NCBI RefSeq assembly: GCF_032854445.1
Contig: NC_088306.1
Span: forward strand, 12,085,386 to 12,149,385
Origin: Liolophura sinensis
Lineage: Eukaryota; Mollusca; Polyplacophora; Chitonida; Chitonidae
Reading direction: 5' to 3'
DNA length: 64,000 nt
The notes beneath the pieces are model-generated. The model saw nothing but the letters and a program-made list of their open reading frames with translations. It did not search any database and had not been told where the DNA came from. Made by a program: the position numbers and the translations under genes. Position 1 is the stretch's first letter; each line of letters starts with the position of its first letter. Shown piece after piece: positions 1 to 11,737 of this stretch.

Positions 1-778
1 GGCCTAGTTTCATGTCAAACCCCTAGGTCTGTCTTCATGTCAAACCTCCACGCCTTGTTTTATGTCAAACCTCCAGGTTTAGTTTCATGTCAAACCTCCA
101 GGTCAAGTTTCATGTCAAACCTCAAGGTCAAGTTTCATGTCAAACCTCCAGGTCCAGTTTCATGTCAAACCTCCAGGTCCAGTTTCATGTCAAACCTCCA
201 GGTCCAGTTTCATGTCAAACCTCCAGGTCCAGCGTCATGTCAAACCTCCAGGTCAAGTTTCATGTCAAACCTCCAGGTTTAGTTTCATGTCAAACCTCCA
301 GGTCAAGTTTCATGTCAAACCTGCAGGTCTAGTTTCATGTCAAACCCCCAGGTCCAGTTTCATGTCAAACCTCCAGGTCCAGTTTCATGTCAAACCTCCA
401 GGTCAAGTTTCATGTCAAACCTCCAGGTCAAGTTTCATGTTAAACCTCCAGGTCTTGTTTTATGTCAAACCTCCAGGTCAAGTTTCATGTCAAACCGCCA
501 GGTCAAGTTTCATGTCAAACCGCCAGGTCAAGTTTCATATCAACCCCCCAGGTCTAGCTTCATGTCAAACCTCCGAGTCTAGTTTCATGTCAAACCTCCG
601 AGTCCAGTTTCATGTCAAACCTCTAGGCCTGGTTTCATGTCAAACCTTTAGGCCTGGTTTCATGTTAAACCTCCGGGTCTAGTTTCTTGTCAAACCTCCA
701 TTTCAAGTTTCATGTCAAACCTCCAGGCCCAGTTTCATGTCAAACCTCCCAGTCTAGTTTCATGCCAAACCTCCAGGT
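1..778. repeat. 25-bp minisatellite, truncated by window edge
   Basis: About 31 tandem copies of a 25-bp unit around CATGTCAAACCTCCAGGTC plus AAGTTT, some units with CAAGTTT/CCAGTTT/TAGTTT variants and more divergence towards the right end. Because 25 is not a multiple of three, the repeat yields overlapping open frames in all plus registers; none is likely to be a gene. Confidence 0.95.
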
Positions 779-1545
779 TAAATCCACAAGCCACAATTTT
801 AGATTCAGCGTCTCTGCTCAAGGCCCACATCCGAACTCTCGGTTACATCTCCAATTCTTTTTTCTGTACAGTCATAACTTTGATTGAATGCATAGTACAG
901 AAATAACGTTGTGTCGAACCTCACATTTTTAAGGTTGTCATGGCTACAAAATAACCACTTCCCCGTGAACAGCTTATAAATTATTGTATTACTTCTTCGC
1001 TAACATTTTCATAATCGTATTATCGAGAAACTTTCCGATCCGAACTGGAATACCCTCTATATTCTTTAAATGGTATAACACGAACCCCGACAACTTGATT
1101 ACGCAATTTGAGCTATCCATGCATGATTTTGTATTAGGGCAATTTGTGAAAATTACACTGTGCTCTGTGAGTCGTGTCTGTACATCATTTCCCAATTTGC
1201 ACTGAAAATACACACACGTGTGAAAAACCAACACCTTCTACAAGAAAGAAATCACGGTTCCCAAAGGAAATGGCGTGACCATGCATTTAGAATGCGACGA
1301 AACGACGCTTTAGATCGAGATGTGCATGTTACCAGATACTCTCGTGTTAATGCATGTGTCAATGTGGGGAGGGGGGGGGGATGGGAGGGGGGTGGAGGTC
1401 GTCTAATATGTAAGCATTTACACGAACAGTTAGAATAAATTTCTAACAGCGGTAACTTGACAAGAGACTGGATTTCACTGGTTACGTGTCTCCTCTTCTC
1501 TCTGTCCGGTCTCCTCGTGGCTTTGACCAGCCTCCTCTTGACTCT
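779..1545. other. No gene seen; G-run near 1370
   Basis: AT-rich unique sequence. A G-rich tract (G11 and G6 runs, about 1366-1396) is the only structure noticed. Short frames on both strands overlap each other. Confidence 0.5.
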
Positions 1546-1612
1546 CACCGGTTCATTGCCTGTAAAACTTACGGTCGCCACACGTGAAATATTCTTGAGA
1601 GCGAATAGGCCT
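1546..1612 (+). mobile_element. SINE tail fragment, divergent
   Basis: Contains 'cacgtgaaatattcttgaga', matching the SINE segment that normally reads gtataagtgaaatattcttgag, preceded by a CCGGTT...TGCC..TAAA variant. Old or belonging to a sister family. Confidence 0.4.
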
Positions 1613-1915
1613 AAACAGTCATGCCACTGAAGGAAATAAACACTTCATTCTGTTTGTCGTTATGTATATAACACAAGTGCAAATGATATTGTGGAGACGT
1701 GGGTGAGGAGAGCGTTCAAACAGTATGTAAATTCGTTAATTCAGCCAACCATTAGAATAATTAAAACAAATTTAGAATCACGCTCCATACTTCTCAGTGC
1801 GTATGTGCATGTGTATATATTATATATCTTCATACACGAAATGGCTGAAATACTTTCAGTGTGACGTAACCATTCACATGTACACGTCTATATTACTTGT
1901 TCATCATGTTACACA

Positions 1916-2105
1916 CCAATGCGGTCGCTGGGAGTTCAAGTCCAGCTCAGGTTGGTTTCCTCTCTGCCGCCGAACGTTGGTAGGTCTGTCAGCTACCTGC
2001 GGATGGTCGTAGGTTTCCTCCCACCATAAAGCTGACCTCCGTCGTATAAGTGAAATATTCTTGAGTGCGGCGTAGAACACTTAATCAAATAAGTAAATAA
2101 GTAAA
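1916..2105 (+). mobile_element. SINE, 5'-truncated
   Basis: Begins at 'ccaatgcggtcgctggga' and runs to an (AAGT/AAAT) tail. Lacks the A-box head of full-length copies. Divergence is moderate. Confidence 0.85.
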
Positions 2106-3179
2106 ACAAATATCATGTTACATTCATTCCATATTACATGTAGTGTTGCTTGCTTTATTTTGCGATTTTTCCGGCCCCAGTGTACCTTGGATAAGTAAAT
2201 ATTAAACCCTAATGTTAGGGATATGTTTAACCTTGTGATCTCCACCTTGTTTGTGCCCTCTAACAGCTTGTTGAGAGTGATACTATAAAAATAAAATTAG
2301 CAATTGAACTACATTCTGACATTGTATTCGTAGGGGGAGACGTTTTTTTTTCCATGTACACGTATCAGACCTGTGAGTAAAGTTCGTCCACTAAACATGC
2401 TGATAAGAGCACTGTGTGAACTGCCCCCACCCCCCATCCCCCTTCAATCTAACACGGGAGACACGGTATAATTATGTCCATGTCACACATTATTATCTCA
2501 CGTGCACATTCGTATCCGGACTAGATACATTGAATCATGTAACCTGATAGCCATTAACCAGTCAGCGGTCGACGTTTCTTTGACATTGACCTGCTCGTAT
2601 CGGCATTTTTTCTCTCAGAATCTCTCGAGTTCCGGGACTTTCTACAACGAAAATCTCGAAGACCCCGGATGTTGACTGAGAACGGTCGGTCGTGAGGCGC
2701 TTTAGGTTACAGCTTCAGGGCACAAACGGAATACGATAATACGAAGTATGGAAATAACAAATCCGCGATGCCATGAATTGCTTATAAAATCATCAGTAAA
2801 AATAGAATTCTCATAAAACATTGTTTAATCATAGGCAAAACAAGACTGAAAATGAAATTGGGGTTCATCACTGGTGTCATCGATTGCAAACAGGGGAAGG
2901 CAATGTATTAAACGATAAAGAAAGGATCGTTTGTCTGTTCAGAATAGCTGTGAATATACTGGCCTCGTAGGGCCTCATGCTATTTAGCAATACATGGTGT
3001 CCACCTGGCGGTCTCTTACTGGGTGTGTTCAAACTTGAAAAAAAAACCCAACACAACAACAACAAACATCCAGTGATTCAAAACAATGGCATGAATCAAC
3101 TGACGTCATCGTCTTAATCTATGCGCCAAAACAAAACGGACGTTCCGGGACGATAATTGGATAATTTCCAAAATGTTAC
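2106..3179. other. No gene seen
   Basis: AT-rich intergenic sequence; nothing beyond short overlapping frames. Confidence 0.5.
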
Positions 3180-3412
3180 TTTAATTTGTAAGTTATTCAC
3201 AAAACAAACAAAAAAACATGGTAAAAAGAGCACAATGAACACAGCCCAACCACGTGCCGCTCGTCCATTTGGCTTCAGCAACATATACTGTCATAATAAC
3301 ATTAGCGTAACACGTATAAATAGTGCGACATGCACGGCCTAGGCATGTGTTAATAATAACCGAGTAAGTGGGGGTGGGGGTGGGGGTGGGGTAACCTGAG
3401 ATCTTACTCCAA
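3180..3412. repeat. Direct duplication, copy 1
   Basis: About 230 bp nearly repeated at 4111-4348. Shared landmarks in order: tttaatttgtaagttattca, CATGGTAAAAAGAGCACAAT, a TATAAATA at 3315, GCACGGCCTAGGCATGTG, a G-rich tract, and AACCTGAGATCTTACTCC. No TG...CA ends were found, so it is not called an LTR. Confidence 0.85.
3370..3391 (+). other. G-quadruplex motif G5TG5TG5TG4
   Basis: Four runs of at least four G separated by single T, at the right end of duplication copy 1. Single-base loops predict a very stable parallel quadruplex. Confidence 0.7.
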
Positions 3413-3916
3413 CTCCAAACGGGTCGATAATACGATAATTTCCAAAGGACGTTCACACAAACCATTAAACAATTAAGAAAGTATATCAAGTACGAAATTA
3501 GACGGACTTAGCAGTCAATATGCATTTTCCAGGGATGATGGTAAGACGCAAGGAATTTTTTAGGCAAATGAATTAAATCTTGTTTAATACGGTAAACATT
3601 CATCTCAGGTGAACTTTGATAGCAACTATTCATATATTCAACGTGGTGATCTAACGCGACGAATATACAGGCCCTAGCACCAGATTAGGAATTGGACACA
3701 GATATGAAACAGAGTGCTATGTTTGGACTTCACTGACATTACCGTCTTTACAGCCACGTTTGGTAGTTGTTCCTATAGTCTAAACTTCGGCTCCGCTACT
3801 AAGCAAGGCATTGCAGACCAGGTTACGCGGGAAAGAGTGATATTTTGCAGGACAATGATACTGGTATTTCCGAATGTATGTTTGTATGCTTGAGAATTTA
3901 TGTCGATATTTTTCAG

Positions 3917-4066
3917 ACTCATTCGGTGGCCTAATGGTTAGAGCATCTGCCTCAAGGCCACCGCCACTGCAGTATCATGCCGAACACACCAGACATAATA
4001 CCTCACCCAGTCACATTATACTGACTGGACCAACCAGCCCGGTTTCCTTGCTCTAAGCAAGGCGGC
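3917..4066 (+). mobile_element. tRNA-derived SINE, second family
   Basis: Head 'ggtggcctaatggttagagc' is an A-box-like tRNA start, followed by the body 'cacattatactgactggacc' and a 'cggtttccttgctctaagca' tail. Distinct from the main SINE family of the window. Confidence 0.6.
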
Positions 4067-4110
4067 AAAACGTGTCGTTTCTTAAGACTTTGGTATGACT
4101 CCGATGGTAT

Positions 4111-4348
4111 TTTAATTTGTAAGTTATTCATAAAACAAAAAAAACATGGTAAAAAGAGCACAATGAACACATCCCAATCACGTGCCGATCGTCCATTAAG
4201 ATTCAGCAACGTGTACTGTCATAATAACATTAGCGTAACACGTATAAATAGTGCGACATGCACGGCCTAGGCATGTGTTAATAACCGAGTAATAGAGGGG
4301 TGGGGTGGGGGTGGGTGGGGGGGGGGGGAACCTGAGATCTTACTCCAA
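4111..4348. repeat. Direct duplication, copy 2
   Basis: Matches 3180-3412 with scattered substitutions and small indels, including the TATAAATA (4243-4250) and the G-rich tract, here expanded to a G12 run (4317-4328). Confidence 0.85.
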
Positions 4349-4922
4349 ACTAAATCATGTGAATGACATTCCGTCAGAAAGCAAAATGACAGAGATAAGG
4401 TCTACCCGATTTGTCGCCTGCGCATACTCCCAAGCCTACTAAGAACATAACAATCAGGGGATATATGTATATATGTTAAGAATTTAAGAATTTACACCTA
4501 GAAAAAAACCTTGACTGAGGTAAATTAACATGAGGCCGTATTTCACCAGTTACGTGTGACCGTTTGCCAACTATCACACTGTCATCGCTGTTCTGGTTGT
4601 CTTTTATATTAAAATTCAGTCGTACTGATGCGAAACCTTTTCCATTGAGAAATTAAACTCGCCTAGGTATTTTTAAATGCTTTTATTCGACCGGATCTGT
4701 TTAATAAAGTGCCGCCAAACACAGTAGATGTAAGAAACTAAGAGAATTAAATTGTCCAGAGTTCGAGGAATACAAGATCTGTGTTTGGTTGGTGAAAATG
4801 GAGAACATAAAATGACGTACCTCAGGCACATTGCCATTGAAAGTCTCAACAGAGAGAGCTTTGCAGTTGATTGCAACAGTTTCAGTGTGTATACATGTGG
4901 ACACAGGCATTTATTAATATTT

Positions 4923-5186
4923 GTGGGGGGCCTCCGTGGCTCAGTTGGTTAGTGCGCTAGCGCAGCGTAATGAGTCTCTCACCAATGCGGTCGCTGTGAG
5001 CTCAAGTCCAGCTAATGCTGGCTTCCTCTCCGACCGTACGTGGGAAGGCCTGCCAGCAAACTGCGGATGCTCGTGGGTTTCCACCGGATTCTGCCCGGTT
5101 TCCACCCACCATAATGCTGGACGCCGTCGTATAAGTGAAATATTCTTGAGTACGGCGTAAAACGCCGATCAAATAAATAAATAAAT
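4923..5186 (+). mobile_element. Full-length SINE with 10-bp TSD
   Basis: tRNA-derived head GGCCTCCGTGGCTCAGTTGG (A box), B-box-like GAGCTCAAGTCC, body, and (AAAT)n tail. Flanked by target-site duplications attaatattt at 4913-4922 and 5187-5196. The 79-codon frame it contains is a by-product. Confidence 0.93.
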
Positions 5187-5823
5187 ATTAATATTTTCTC
5201 CGTGCAACCATGGAAAATGAAGTGATGACAAATTCACCTGCTTTATACCCGGCATTTGAACATATTCAAACTGAAATTGTTTTGACTATACAGTTTTTTT
5301 CCGGTTTAATAAAAGAAATATCTGTACAGTACCGCACGACACCTAAGAAGCGTGAACCTAAGTGGTCATGTCCAGAGAGTTTCTAAGGATTTCACGAGTG
5401 AACATATTCAGTACAGTTAACCACTGCTTTAGTGACGTCCCTGGTTTATCTACAAGAGATTGAACATCTGATATCGCATTTTTTGTCAGGCCTATTGAAT
5501 ATCTTCAAATTTATTAGACTTCAGTAGTATCTCACACCAAATCTGCGTAATTTAGACGAAGTCTGGCTAAACCAAATGTCAAAGAACACTTTCTTTTCAA
5601 CCATTTTTATTTATATATCATATAGCCATGGCCAGCAGGCTTCTTACGTTTCAGTTAATGGTTATAGCATTAAATAACAAAAGATATGTATGCACTCTTT
5701 TTAGATGAACGGTAACTGAAGAGGGATATGTGTTCCATCGATATGTTTAACGTAATCTGAAATTCCTGCGCAGCCCTTGTTTTCGACAATAAGCAGTGGG
5801 CATGAATCACGTATATTTGGGGT

Positions 5824-5837
5824 GGGGGGGGGGGGGG
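5824..5837 (+). repeat. G14 run
   Basis: Homopolymer, liable to length error in sequencing. Confidence 0.8.
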
Positions 5838-5892
5838 CTTTAATTGGTGATTCGTGAAGTTTATTGGGGGCCAATCGCCCTCCACCAATATG

Positions 5893-6127
5893 TTGTTTAT
5901 TTATTTGACTGGTGTTTTTAAGCCGAACTGAAGAATATTTCACTTATGCCACAGCGGCAGCACATATGATGAGAGGAAACCGGGCAGATCCTGGGGAACC
6001 ACGGCCATACGTAGGTTACTGCCATACCTTCCCACGTGCGGCCGGAGAGGAAGCCAGCAAGGGCTCGTCTTGAACGCACAGCGACCGCATTGATGAGAGG
6101 CTCCTGGGTCGTCCTGTCAACCAACCG
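5893..6127 (-). mobile_element. SINE, nearly full-length, minus
   Basis: Reverse-complement copy from the (AAAT) tail through the 'cctgggtcg' head region, ending just before the A-box. Moderately diverged. Confidence 0.85.
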
Positions 6128-6183
6128 GTGTACTTCCCCGTAATGCGAACGCCAAGCGAGGAAGCTACATCTTTCTTTCTTCA

Positions 6184-6264
6184 AGGTCCTAGGTGTGACT
6201 CGACCCAGGACTGACCCTGGATCTACAGCCCCCGAAGCTGACGCTCAACTGAGCCATCGGGGCC
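6184..6264 (-). mobile_element. tRNA-like head of another SINE, minus
   Basis: On the minus strand it starts GGCCCCGATGGCTCAGTTGA (A box) and has GGGTCGAGTC (B box). The body differs from the main family, so it is either a separate element or a composite with the adjoining copy at 5893. Confidence 0.6.
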
Positions 6265-6440
6265 GGTTCGGTTGATTTTGAGCTGATGTTAGGGACTGTG
6301 AAATGACAGAGAAACGTGAAGAAAACTTGTGGTCGAAGCATAGCTCTGCCATTGAAGTCGTAAACTCGAAACCAGCTTCCGCTTTTTGAGCTACAACATT
6401 CAGTCAGGAGGCTTGCCTGGCGAAGAGCGGTGTTTTTGCA

Positions 6441-6535
6441 GTCTCTGTCCGGTTTCCATCACCCGTAAACCAGTTCACTGGCGTATGGTAAGTAAAATAG
6501 TCCTGAGCATAGGGCGGCAATAAATAAAATAAAAA
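6441..6535 (+). mobile_element. SINE-tail-like fragment
   Basis: 'tccggtttccatcacccgta' and 'gagcatagggcggcaataaa' parallel the 3' half of the main SINE, but are divergent; probably a sister family. Confidence 0.4.
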
Positions 6536-7968
6536 ATCGAAAACACACATACACACACAAGCGTTAAAAACAGCCAACGCATATGTCAAAAGGGACCATC
6601 AACATTTATTCACACACGCATTCATATATGTACAATACACCATGCGGTCTATACCGGCTTTAAGCAAAATACGGTGGGGTTAGAATAAGGTGAAGAGAAA
6701 GAAAGAGCGACGGAGAAAAATGGCTCGCCTGCATACTTGCTAATACACAAATGCGTCAATGTATTCACGTGCTGTTAGTGGTGGGGTGGTTGTGTGTGGG
6801 GCGTGAGAACGGAAGGGGGGGGGGGGTGCATCTGAGTTCAATGTACGCGCGTGCATTTCGTGAGCCGCATTTTCTACATCTGCAACCGCCTGTAGTTAAG
6901 TGCAGCAACTGTACAGAGTGAGACAAGACAGGCTAGTTAAATTTTAACAGTATCATTTGTCAGAAAATGTGCATATCTGTATTTGACAGTATCTTTGTCA
7001 CCTTTCTACACATCACAATGACTTGAATGAATTTTTAGCCACAAATCACCGGTATACGTTCTTTAAACGAGTTATCTGTGTGAATAAACGCTGGCATATG
7101 CATGCTGTTGTGAAAGTCACGCAGGTCTAGCCAGGTGTTACACCTACATACAAATCTAGAATTCATTTGGTCGTTCTAACCTCCAAACTGGTACAAAACA
7201 TCACATCAGCGTTTGCATTCGTTACCTTAAGCCAGCTCTCCAAGAACAAAGCCTCGGGGTGCTGTTCAGCCTATTGTCAAAAACTAAATAAATAGTCAAT
7301 CCGTTCTCTACAATACCATACATAAACTCTCCGTGAAATTAAGCTAGGGTTGAGACCAGTAGTAGGAGAGCGAGGACGGTGGAGGGTAAGAAACAATCAG
7401 TCGAAAAGGATCGGACTTCGGAGTCAGAGAGAACAGCTTTTCAGCCCTGGTAACTTTCCGTTATTGACACCATAACATAACTCGGGCATATCCCTGGTAA
7501 AGTATTATAAATCTGGCAGAACGTGAGTATTGCAAATAAAACTTATTTTCCGGTGCTTGATCTGACTTGTTGCACTTTTTGCTTCGCCCACGTAATTAAT
7601 CTGTAAACCTGAAAACAATTTATAAAGGATACGAGTTCCTTTTTATTCTGCCTTGCGCATAAGTTTCACTCTGCTAAAGGATTATCATATCAATGCGAGG
7701 CAAATTATATCTGTGTCAACATTTTCATGCTAGGTGCCTGTGCACGTGAATCAATGTGATGTTTGTATCCTACAACCTCTTGTCCATGAGATGGCGTGTT
7801 CAAATCCGGCTATATCCCAACTGTTCAGACACACGCATCAAACTGTAGAGAGTTCGTCCTGTTGGAAATGAGGAAATGAGTTATATTTAGTCCTGTACAC
7901 GATTATATACGCTGCAAAAATACATCAGCTGTATAATGCTGAAACAGAGGAGTATCATGACAGTTAAA
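6536..7968. other. No gene seen
   Basis: Unique AT-rich sequence with a G12 run at 6825-6836. No exon-like segment recognised. Confidence 0.5.
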
Positions 7969-8137
7969 TTTATCTATTTATTTGATTGGGGTTTTACGCA
8001 TACTCAAGAATATTTCACTTATACGACGGCGGCCAGCATTATGGATGGTGGGAGTGGGGGGGGGGGGGGGGGGGCAGACAGAGCATGGGGAACCACAACC
8101 ATCCACAGGTTGCTTTCAGACCTCCCACGTACGACAG
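7969..8137 (-). mobile_element. SINE, truncated, with internal G19 run
   Basis: Minus copy with the tail and body only. The usual 'gtgggaggaaaccgggcag' segment is replaced by a G19 homopolymer (8056-8074), which opens long spurious Gly-rich frames. Confidence 0.85.
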
Positions 8138-10014
8138 AAGAGGATGTCAGTTGAATGCCCGGGACTCACAACTCACAATATCCTTATATCACATGCATGT
8201 ACATACATACATGAATATATATCGGATGGGCCAGAAAAAAATACAAACAAACAAGCAAACAAAAAAACAAACAAGCGGTAATACCAAGCTGCGAAGTTCG
8301 CAATTAGACCTGCAATGCTTAAACACAAGACATTTAATATCTTTAATACCAATAGAGGCTATACTGGAGATTTTTTGTGAAAATTCCACATTCGCTAATC
8401 AATTCATTTTTTTTAGATTTACCAAGAATAGCTCAAATTATTGCATATCAGTAAATATCAGAATATTTATAGTGTTGAAATGATTGTAAAGTTTAAAAAT
8501 GCTAAAATGCTATACCGGCTTATAAATTTTAGGAGCTTATTTTTACCGATTTTGAGCGTTAGCAAAAATTCTATTGGATTTGCGCTGATCACTTTTTTTG
8601 TCAAAAATCTCCGGTACATATAGCTTCTTTAATTTACACGCATCACTTATGTGATGATAAGCAACTGTCATGAAAATTTCAGCATCATATGTAAAATAGT
8701 ATTAAAACACCAATAAAGTCCGTAGTGCATGCATACTTCAGATATACGGTGTTACAAGAGGGTATTCGTTAGTTTCGTGTTCAGCCGATATAGCCTAGCG
8801 TCATCCGAAGGTCCAGAGAGCATATACACCTCTCTGAGGAGGAAAATGTTCAATAAAAAAATTAAACACTAGTACAATCGGTAAATGTATATATAAAGAC
8901 AAAATGACTTCTATTATGTGCTGAAAAAAAAGTGATGAAAACGAAAAGGTAGGCCTATAGAAAGGCTGCAAAAAACCGGTTACTCAAGTATTACGTGAAT
9001 TTCATTAGTTAACAAGTCAGGGTGAATGGCCCGAGGGTGAGTTCAGATTGTGAGAGGTATGTAAAACACACCATATCAGATAACGCACGAGAAAAAAACC
9101 TCTGTATATTGCGTGTTATCAGATTGTTTTCTTAACTACGCAATTTTAATCCAAATGACTATGAATGAGTAAGTCATCCGTGAAATTAACCAGAAACTGA
9201 CTTTAATATACGGTACACACAACACAATACTCTTCCAATGCATTTATACCTGTCACATTTTTTTTAACATTTAAAGTAAACATTATTCTGGTACATTTGG
9301 ATCTTAAGTGGACATGCTGCCGCCACGGATGGTTAACCTTGGGTTTCCAGCGTAATTGTACTCTGTTGATGTTGTATGTTCTCACGTCTTATCATCTAAA
9401 ACCAAAAATCTTGGACAAAGAGGAAGTTGATTTATCTATTTATTCATCCCTTGGGGGTCGGGTGGGGTACGTAATGCTATTTTTAGTTCTGAATACTCGG
9501 GGAAACTCCTAAAAAGCAGGCAAACCTAATTAATGCTAATCAACATGCAGCTGGTAACCTACATGCGTGTATCAAGTGTGTACCAAATTAAAAGGCTTGA
9601 AGTACATGCGTGCTCGCTGTGTCTCATACATAGACCCATTTCACGAACTCATAGGTCAAAAGTATTTGCTGATGACGCCACCGATCAAGGGTTATATTTT
9701 TGATTAAAGATTTCCGCCCTTCTGAGGGATACTTCCCTTTCACCATGTAGGTATAAATATACAAGCCACTATTTTTCGCCACGTACCCGACAGAATGAGC
9801 AATATGTGTAGTCGGACACGCAATCTTATTGGCAGTTGTCTATAGGCCTCATGTATGACGGCCTTGCGCAACAATATCAAATGTCCTCACTAGAGTTATC
9901 CCCCTTAAATCATGGATATATTGAAGAGGGGATTGTCCGGTTAGGGTATACTGAGCATACTGGCAGCAGGCATGGCACAACAGTCAAAGTCAGTACTGCC
10001 ATCCTGCATGAGCC
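8138..10014. other. No gene seen
   Basis: AT-rich unique sequence. Short overlapping frames only; none has a recognisable motif. Confidence 0.5.
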
Positions 10015-10420
10015 ATGAACCAGCATAATGACACCAAGAATGACGCATGAACCAGTCACAGTACACCAAAACCAAGCGTGACACATGAACCAGTCACAGT
10101 ATATGGGCACTAGACATGACATATGAACCAGACACACAACAGTCTAGTGACACCAGACATGACATATGAACCAGACACCATATATTGACACCTGGCATGA
10201 CACATTAACCAGCCATGGAGTATGAAACAGGTATAATTCATGAACCAGTCACAGTATACAGACACCAGACATGACACATGAACCAGTCACACAACAGTCT
10301 AGTGACACCAGACATGACACATGAACCAGTCACTGTATATTGGCACCTGGCATGACACATGAACCAGTCACTGTATACTGGCACCTGGCATGACACACGA
10401 AACCATCGCAGTCAAATGGC
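10015..10420. repeat. 38/43-bp minisatellite
   Basis: About ten units of the form AACCAGTCAC...GACACCAGACATGACACATG. Most are 38 bp; two are 43 bp with an extra ACAACAGTCTAG, in the fourth and eighth positions, suggesting a four-unit block was duplicated. Confidence 0.85.
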
Positions 10421-10751
10421 ATCAGGCATGACATTTAAAGTAAAATAACACCAGACGTAGAACACTTGAGTCAGTCAGAGTAAAATGCAGTAATTGGAGT
10501 AACCAGTTCTTGGTCTATTCACATGAAAGCCAATTAGTATGTAAATGAACCACAAATCTGCACAAATCTGGTTCATTTTTTGATGTTAAAAGCCATCCGT
10601 CTCATCAATCGAATGTCACGATGCAGTTCAGGTAATATTTGGAGTCGTGATATTGTAAAGAAAATTCCGAGATTTTTGTATATGCATATGTATGACATTT
10701 GAAAAATAAGAAAGTCACAGTTGGTCCCATTTAAATTAGTTCATTTGTTGC

Positions 10752-11644
10752 TTTATTTAATGCAGTAACTTCTGAATTGAACCCATTAATTTCTTTATCA
10801 CCTGTACATTACATGTGACAGCTTGCGAATATATATATATCTGACTAGTTACATGTCGGAATAAAAAAAAAAACAAAAAAAAAACATATTGTATACAAAT
10901 ACAACAATTTAACCATACATCATGTAAAAAACTTAACAATGATTCACATTTAATTATTAGTTGAAATATATGTAAAATTATCAGCACTTTTTTACATTTC
11001 AAGTTAAAAACACAAAAAGAGAGGGGAAAATATACCGAGTTTTGCATGCCATGTGTATAAAAATCTTAAACAATTATAGTCAATTACATCTACACTGTAT
11101 TATGAAACTTTGCAAAACTTGCAACTACATCCACAAAAACAAGTTTAACAAAACACCATCCTTAACATCCACTTATTTTTAAGAGCCATAGTGCCATGCA
11201 TATTTGGACAAATACTGTAGTTTAGTATAATGTACTATTCATCACACAATCTGTTCCACAAAAAATTACTTCTTATGTATGCATAAAATTATGACCATTT
11301 AATAACAAAAAATGTGTCACTGAATTATGGATAGAAATGGACAAATTGCACAAATCAGACAAAATATAGTTTTCGGTAAATATCAAGAAACTAAATGGCA
11401 GCATTAATGCAATCCGACAATCAGTAAAGAAATCAATTCTTCAGATATATACTTGTACAAATAAAAATAATCCAGAAGGGAACAAAAATAAACAAAGCAG
11501 AATCAAAATATGAATATTAAGATACAATACAGAATATATCTCCAAAACTTTGAGTAATTCTTAACAGCAAGAATGTTTTCTGCGAACAAGGTTTGTTGAT
11601 TCACCTTCAGGACAAACAAAACAGCAGCAGTTGTTAATCCCCAT
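10752..11644 (-). other. Probable AKR 3' UTR and poly(A) signal
   Basis: AT-rich sequence without coding potential downstream of the AKR stop. The first clear AATAAA on the minus strand is at 10757-10752 (plus-strand tttatt). The exact cleavage site cannot be read from sequence, so the extent is an inference. Confidence 0.35.
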
Positions 11645-11737
11645 TTACTGTTTTCGAACTCTGTCAGCATTTCGACCAACAATAGTCTCAAATGGGTATG
11701 GATACTCGATGTCAGACACAGCGTTCAAAGCGCCAAG
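11645..11737 (-). CDS. AKR exon 8 (terminal coding exon)
   Basis: Thirty codons ending [19 protein letters not shown] and stop TAA at 11645-11647. The terminal segment matches the family's C-terminal tail, so the protein looks complete. Confidence 0.88.
   Translation of the reverse strand, partial: LGALNAVSDIEYPYPFETIVGRNADRVRKQ

Noticed and set aside
137..682. 181-codon plus frame
   Set aside because: Produced by the 25-bp repeat; identical peptides appear in the other plus registers.
1..778. CRISPR array
   Set aside because: Units are contiguous without unique spacers, and the DNA is eukaryotic.
3180..4348. LTR retrotransposon
   Set aside because: The two copies lack TG...CA ends, a primer-binding site and any coding interior.
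4921..5160. 79-codon frame and similar ones at 27046, 41808, 51691, 55129
   Set aside because: All lie in SINE copies and encode the same meaningless peptide (SSPAHAGFLSG...).
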